Shown piece after piece: positions 6,297-6,572 of a stretch of 6,572 bases of DNA; position 1 is the first letter of the stretch, and the number at the start of each line of letters is the position of its first letter. The position numbers were made by a program, and so were the translations under genes. The DNA lies in assembly GCA_903837255.1 (NCBI GenBank), contig CAILTZ010000668.1, positions 1-6,572 on the forward strand, read 5' to 3'. The notes under the pieces are model-generated. The model had not been told where the DNA came from. It searched no databases and saw only the letters and a program-made list of their open reading frames with translations. Origin of the DNA: an uncultured Pirellula sp. GTDB lineage: Bacteria; Planctomycetota; Planctomycetia; Pirellulales; Pirellulaceae.

Positions 6297-6418
6297 TTCG
6301 GTCGCTTGCGACTTGAGCCGCTCTGATCCCGTTTCCAAAAAATTTCTTTGGGTCGGTATCCAAAATGTGAAGCCGTAGCGTTGGTATCGAAAAGTTGAGC
6401 GAAAGATTTTTATTCAAG

Positions 6419-6429
6419 CCGCTTAGCGG
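6419..6429. repeat. Short perfect inverted repeat next to an A-tract
   Basis: CCGCT (6419-6423) and AGCGG (6425-6429) form a compact hairpin or dyad, followed on the plus strand by TC and seven A residues. It is not an intrinsic terminator on either strand: the plus strand is followed by A's, and the minus-strand flank is CTTGAATAAAAA rather than a T-run. Confidence 0.35.
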
Positions 6430-6456
6430 TCAAAAAAAGGGTCGCAAAGCAAATCT

Positions 6457-6466
6457 TGTTGCAACA
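6457..6466. promoter_or_regulatory. 10-bp perfect palindrome, candidate operator
   Basis: TGTTGCAACA is an exact palindrome centred on TTGCAA. Its symmetry and size suit a dimeric repressor of the LacI, TetR or MarR kind, but no regulator gene is in the window. It lies about 100 bp before the possible plus-strand start at 6565. Confidence 0.3.
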
Positions 6467-6473
6467 TTGAGCG

Positions 6474-6502
6474 GCGTGAGGAGCCCGAAGGTTTTTTCAC
6501 GC
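6474..6502 (+). other. Long plus-strand RNA hairpin with CGAA loop
   Basis: GCGTGAGGAGCC (6474-6485) can pair with GG-TTTTTT-CACGC (6490-6502) around the loop CGAA: six Watson-Crick pairs, then four pairs of which three are G-U, one bulged T, and two closing C-G pairs. The three G-U pairs become A-C mismatches on the other strand, so if it acts as RNA it does so on the plus strand. It is not followed by a T-run, so it is not a normal terminator. It could be a leader structure for a gene starting at 6565. Confidence 0.35.
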
Positions 6503-6527
6503 AGCCATTATCACGTAGGTTTTTTCA
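6489..6527. repeat. Direct repeat AGGTTTTTTCA, two copies 28 bp apart
   Basis: Exact copies lie at 6489-6499 and 6517-6527, with a degenerate relative GGTGTTTTCGTAG right after the second copy. The 28-bp period is close to whole turns of B-DNA, so a protein could contact both copies on one face. The first copy is also the right arm of the 6474-6502 hairpin. Confidence 0.4.
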
Positions 6528-6564
6528 GGTGTTTTCGTAGTACCCGCGTTGGAGATAATTCATC

Positions 6565-6572
6565 ATGTTGCT
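6565..6572 (+). CDS. Possible start of a plus-strand gene cut by the window edge
   Basis: ATG at 6565 is followed by TTG and the end of the window. GGAG at 6551-6554 lies 10 nt before it, and a -10-like GATAAT at 6554-6559 ends 5 nt before it. These signals fit a start codon, but two codons cannot show a product. The long structured intergenic stretch to its left would make sense as its upstream region. Confidence 0.25.

Larger units (their letters stand above)
6243..6324. repeat. 9-bp inverted repeat flanking the DUF2891 promoter
   Basis: AGAGCGGCT at 6243-6251 is the exact reverse complement of AGCCGCTCT at 6316-6324, with 64 bp between. The enclosed segment holds the -10 candidate, the leader hairpin and a second inner inverted repeat (AAGTC at 6292-6296 against GACTT at 6310-6314). 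The AGCGGC/GCCGCT core recurs at 6417-6423 and 6469-6475. It could be a pair of operator half-sites, the ends of a small dispersed element, or chance. Confidence 0.4.
6186..6564. other. Gene-free intergenic region with dense symmetric elements
   Basis: About 380 bp without a convincing gene on either strand. Open frames here are short, have no ribosome site and resemble no family. The left part (6186-6310) is the leader and promoter of the minus-strand DUF2891 operon. The right part (about 6380-6564) is AT-richer than the flanking genes, has runs of A and T, and holds a short hairpin, a 10-bp palindrome, a 12-bp-stem wobble hairpin and an 11-bp direct repeat, each listed separately. It probably serves divergent genes, one of them beginning near the right edge. 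Confidence 0.6.

Noticed and set aside
6243..6324. tRNA gene suggested by length and stems
   Set aside because: There is no T-loop consensus, no proper anticodon arm and no CCA-compatible acceptor layout. The stems fit a three-way junction but not a tRNA.
5859..6378. Plus-strand open frames opposite the start of the DUF2891 gene
   Set aside because: They run antisense to a recognisable signal peptide and DUF2891 motif, have no ribosome site and resemble no family.
6418..6440. Minus-strand promoter TTGACC with TAAAAA-type -10
   Set aside because: Spacing is about 15 bp and the -10 match is poor; the GACTTCG/TACAAT site downstream is the better candidate.
1..6572. CRISPR arrays, insertion sequences, phage or defence genes
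   Set aside because: No regular repeat-spacer pattern, transposase, integrase or target-site duplications were seen on either strand.

Overview
The window looks like a piece of a planctomycete chromosome, most likely a Pirellulaceae/Rhodopirellula-type bacterium. This is inferred from gene content: a DUF1501 protein followed by a secreted WD40 protein is a hallmark planctomycete pairing. The moderate GC content and the scarcity of strong Shine-Dalgarno sites agree with this. No taxonomic search could be run.

Layout. (1) At 1-1246 on the plus strand are the C-terminal 87 residues of a DUF1501 protein and, overlapping it by 14 nt, an exported WD40-repeat protein. (2) Converging on it from the minus strand is queC (1262-1957), the preQ0 synthase of queuosine/7-deazaguanine biosynthesis. 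(3) Divergent from queC, across only 44 nt, is a plus-strand pair (2002-3865): an ABC ATPase of the COG4586 type and one ABC-2/DUF990-type permease. The ATPase has a perfect TATAAT box ending 8 nt before its ATG, which suggests a leaderless mRNA. (4) A minus-strand pair follows: an exported DUF2891 protein (5070-6185), then an unrecognised 409-residue protein (3844-5073) joined to it by an ATGA stop/start overlap. The 3' end of the second gene overlaps the permease gene by 22 bp, tail to tail. (5) The last 387 bp (6186-6572) hold no clear gene. They contain a minus-strand promoter candidate for the DUF2891 operon, a leader hairpin, a 9-bp inverted repeat flanking that promoter, a 10-bp perfect palindrome, a long wobble-paired hairpin, an 11-bp direct repeat, and possibly the first codons of a plus-strand gene at 6565.

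How the genes relate. Three biochemical themes sit side by side: envelope proteins of the DUF1501/WD40 kind, tRNA-modification precursor synthesis, and an ABC export system. No single pathway joins them. The ABC pair probably forms the ATPase and one half of a heteromeric exporter; the usual second permease is not here. The DUF2891/409-aa pair is a tightly coupled operon whose second member has no function I can assign.

No mobile element, CRISPR array, tRNA or rRNA was seen. The signals most worth following are a promoter-like sequence shared between the ABC operon and the DUF2891 operon, the structured intergenic region at the right end, and the unassigned 409-aa protein.
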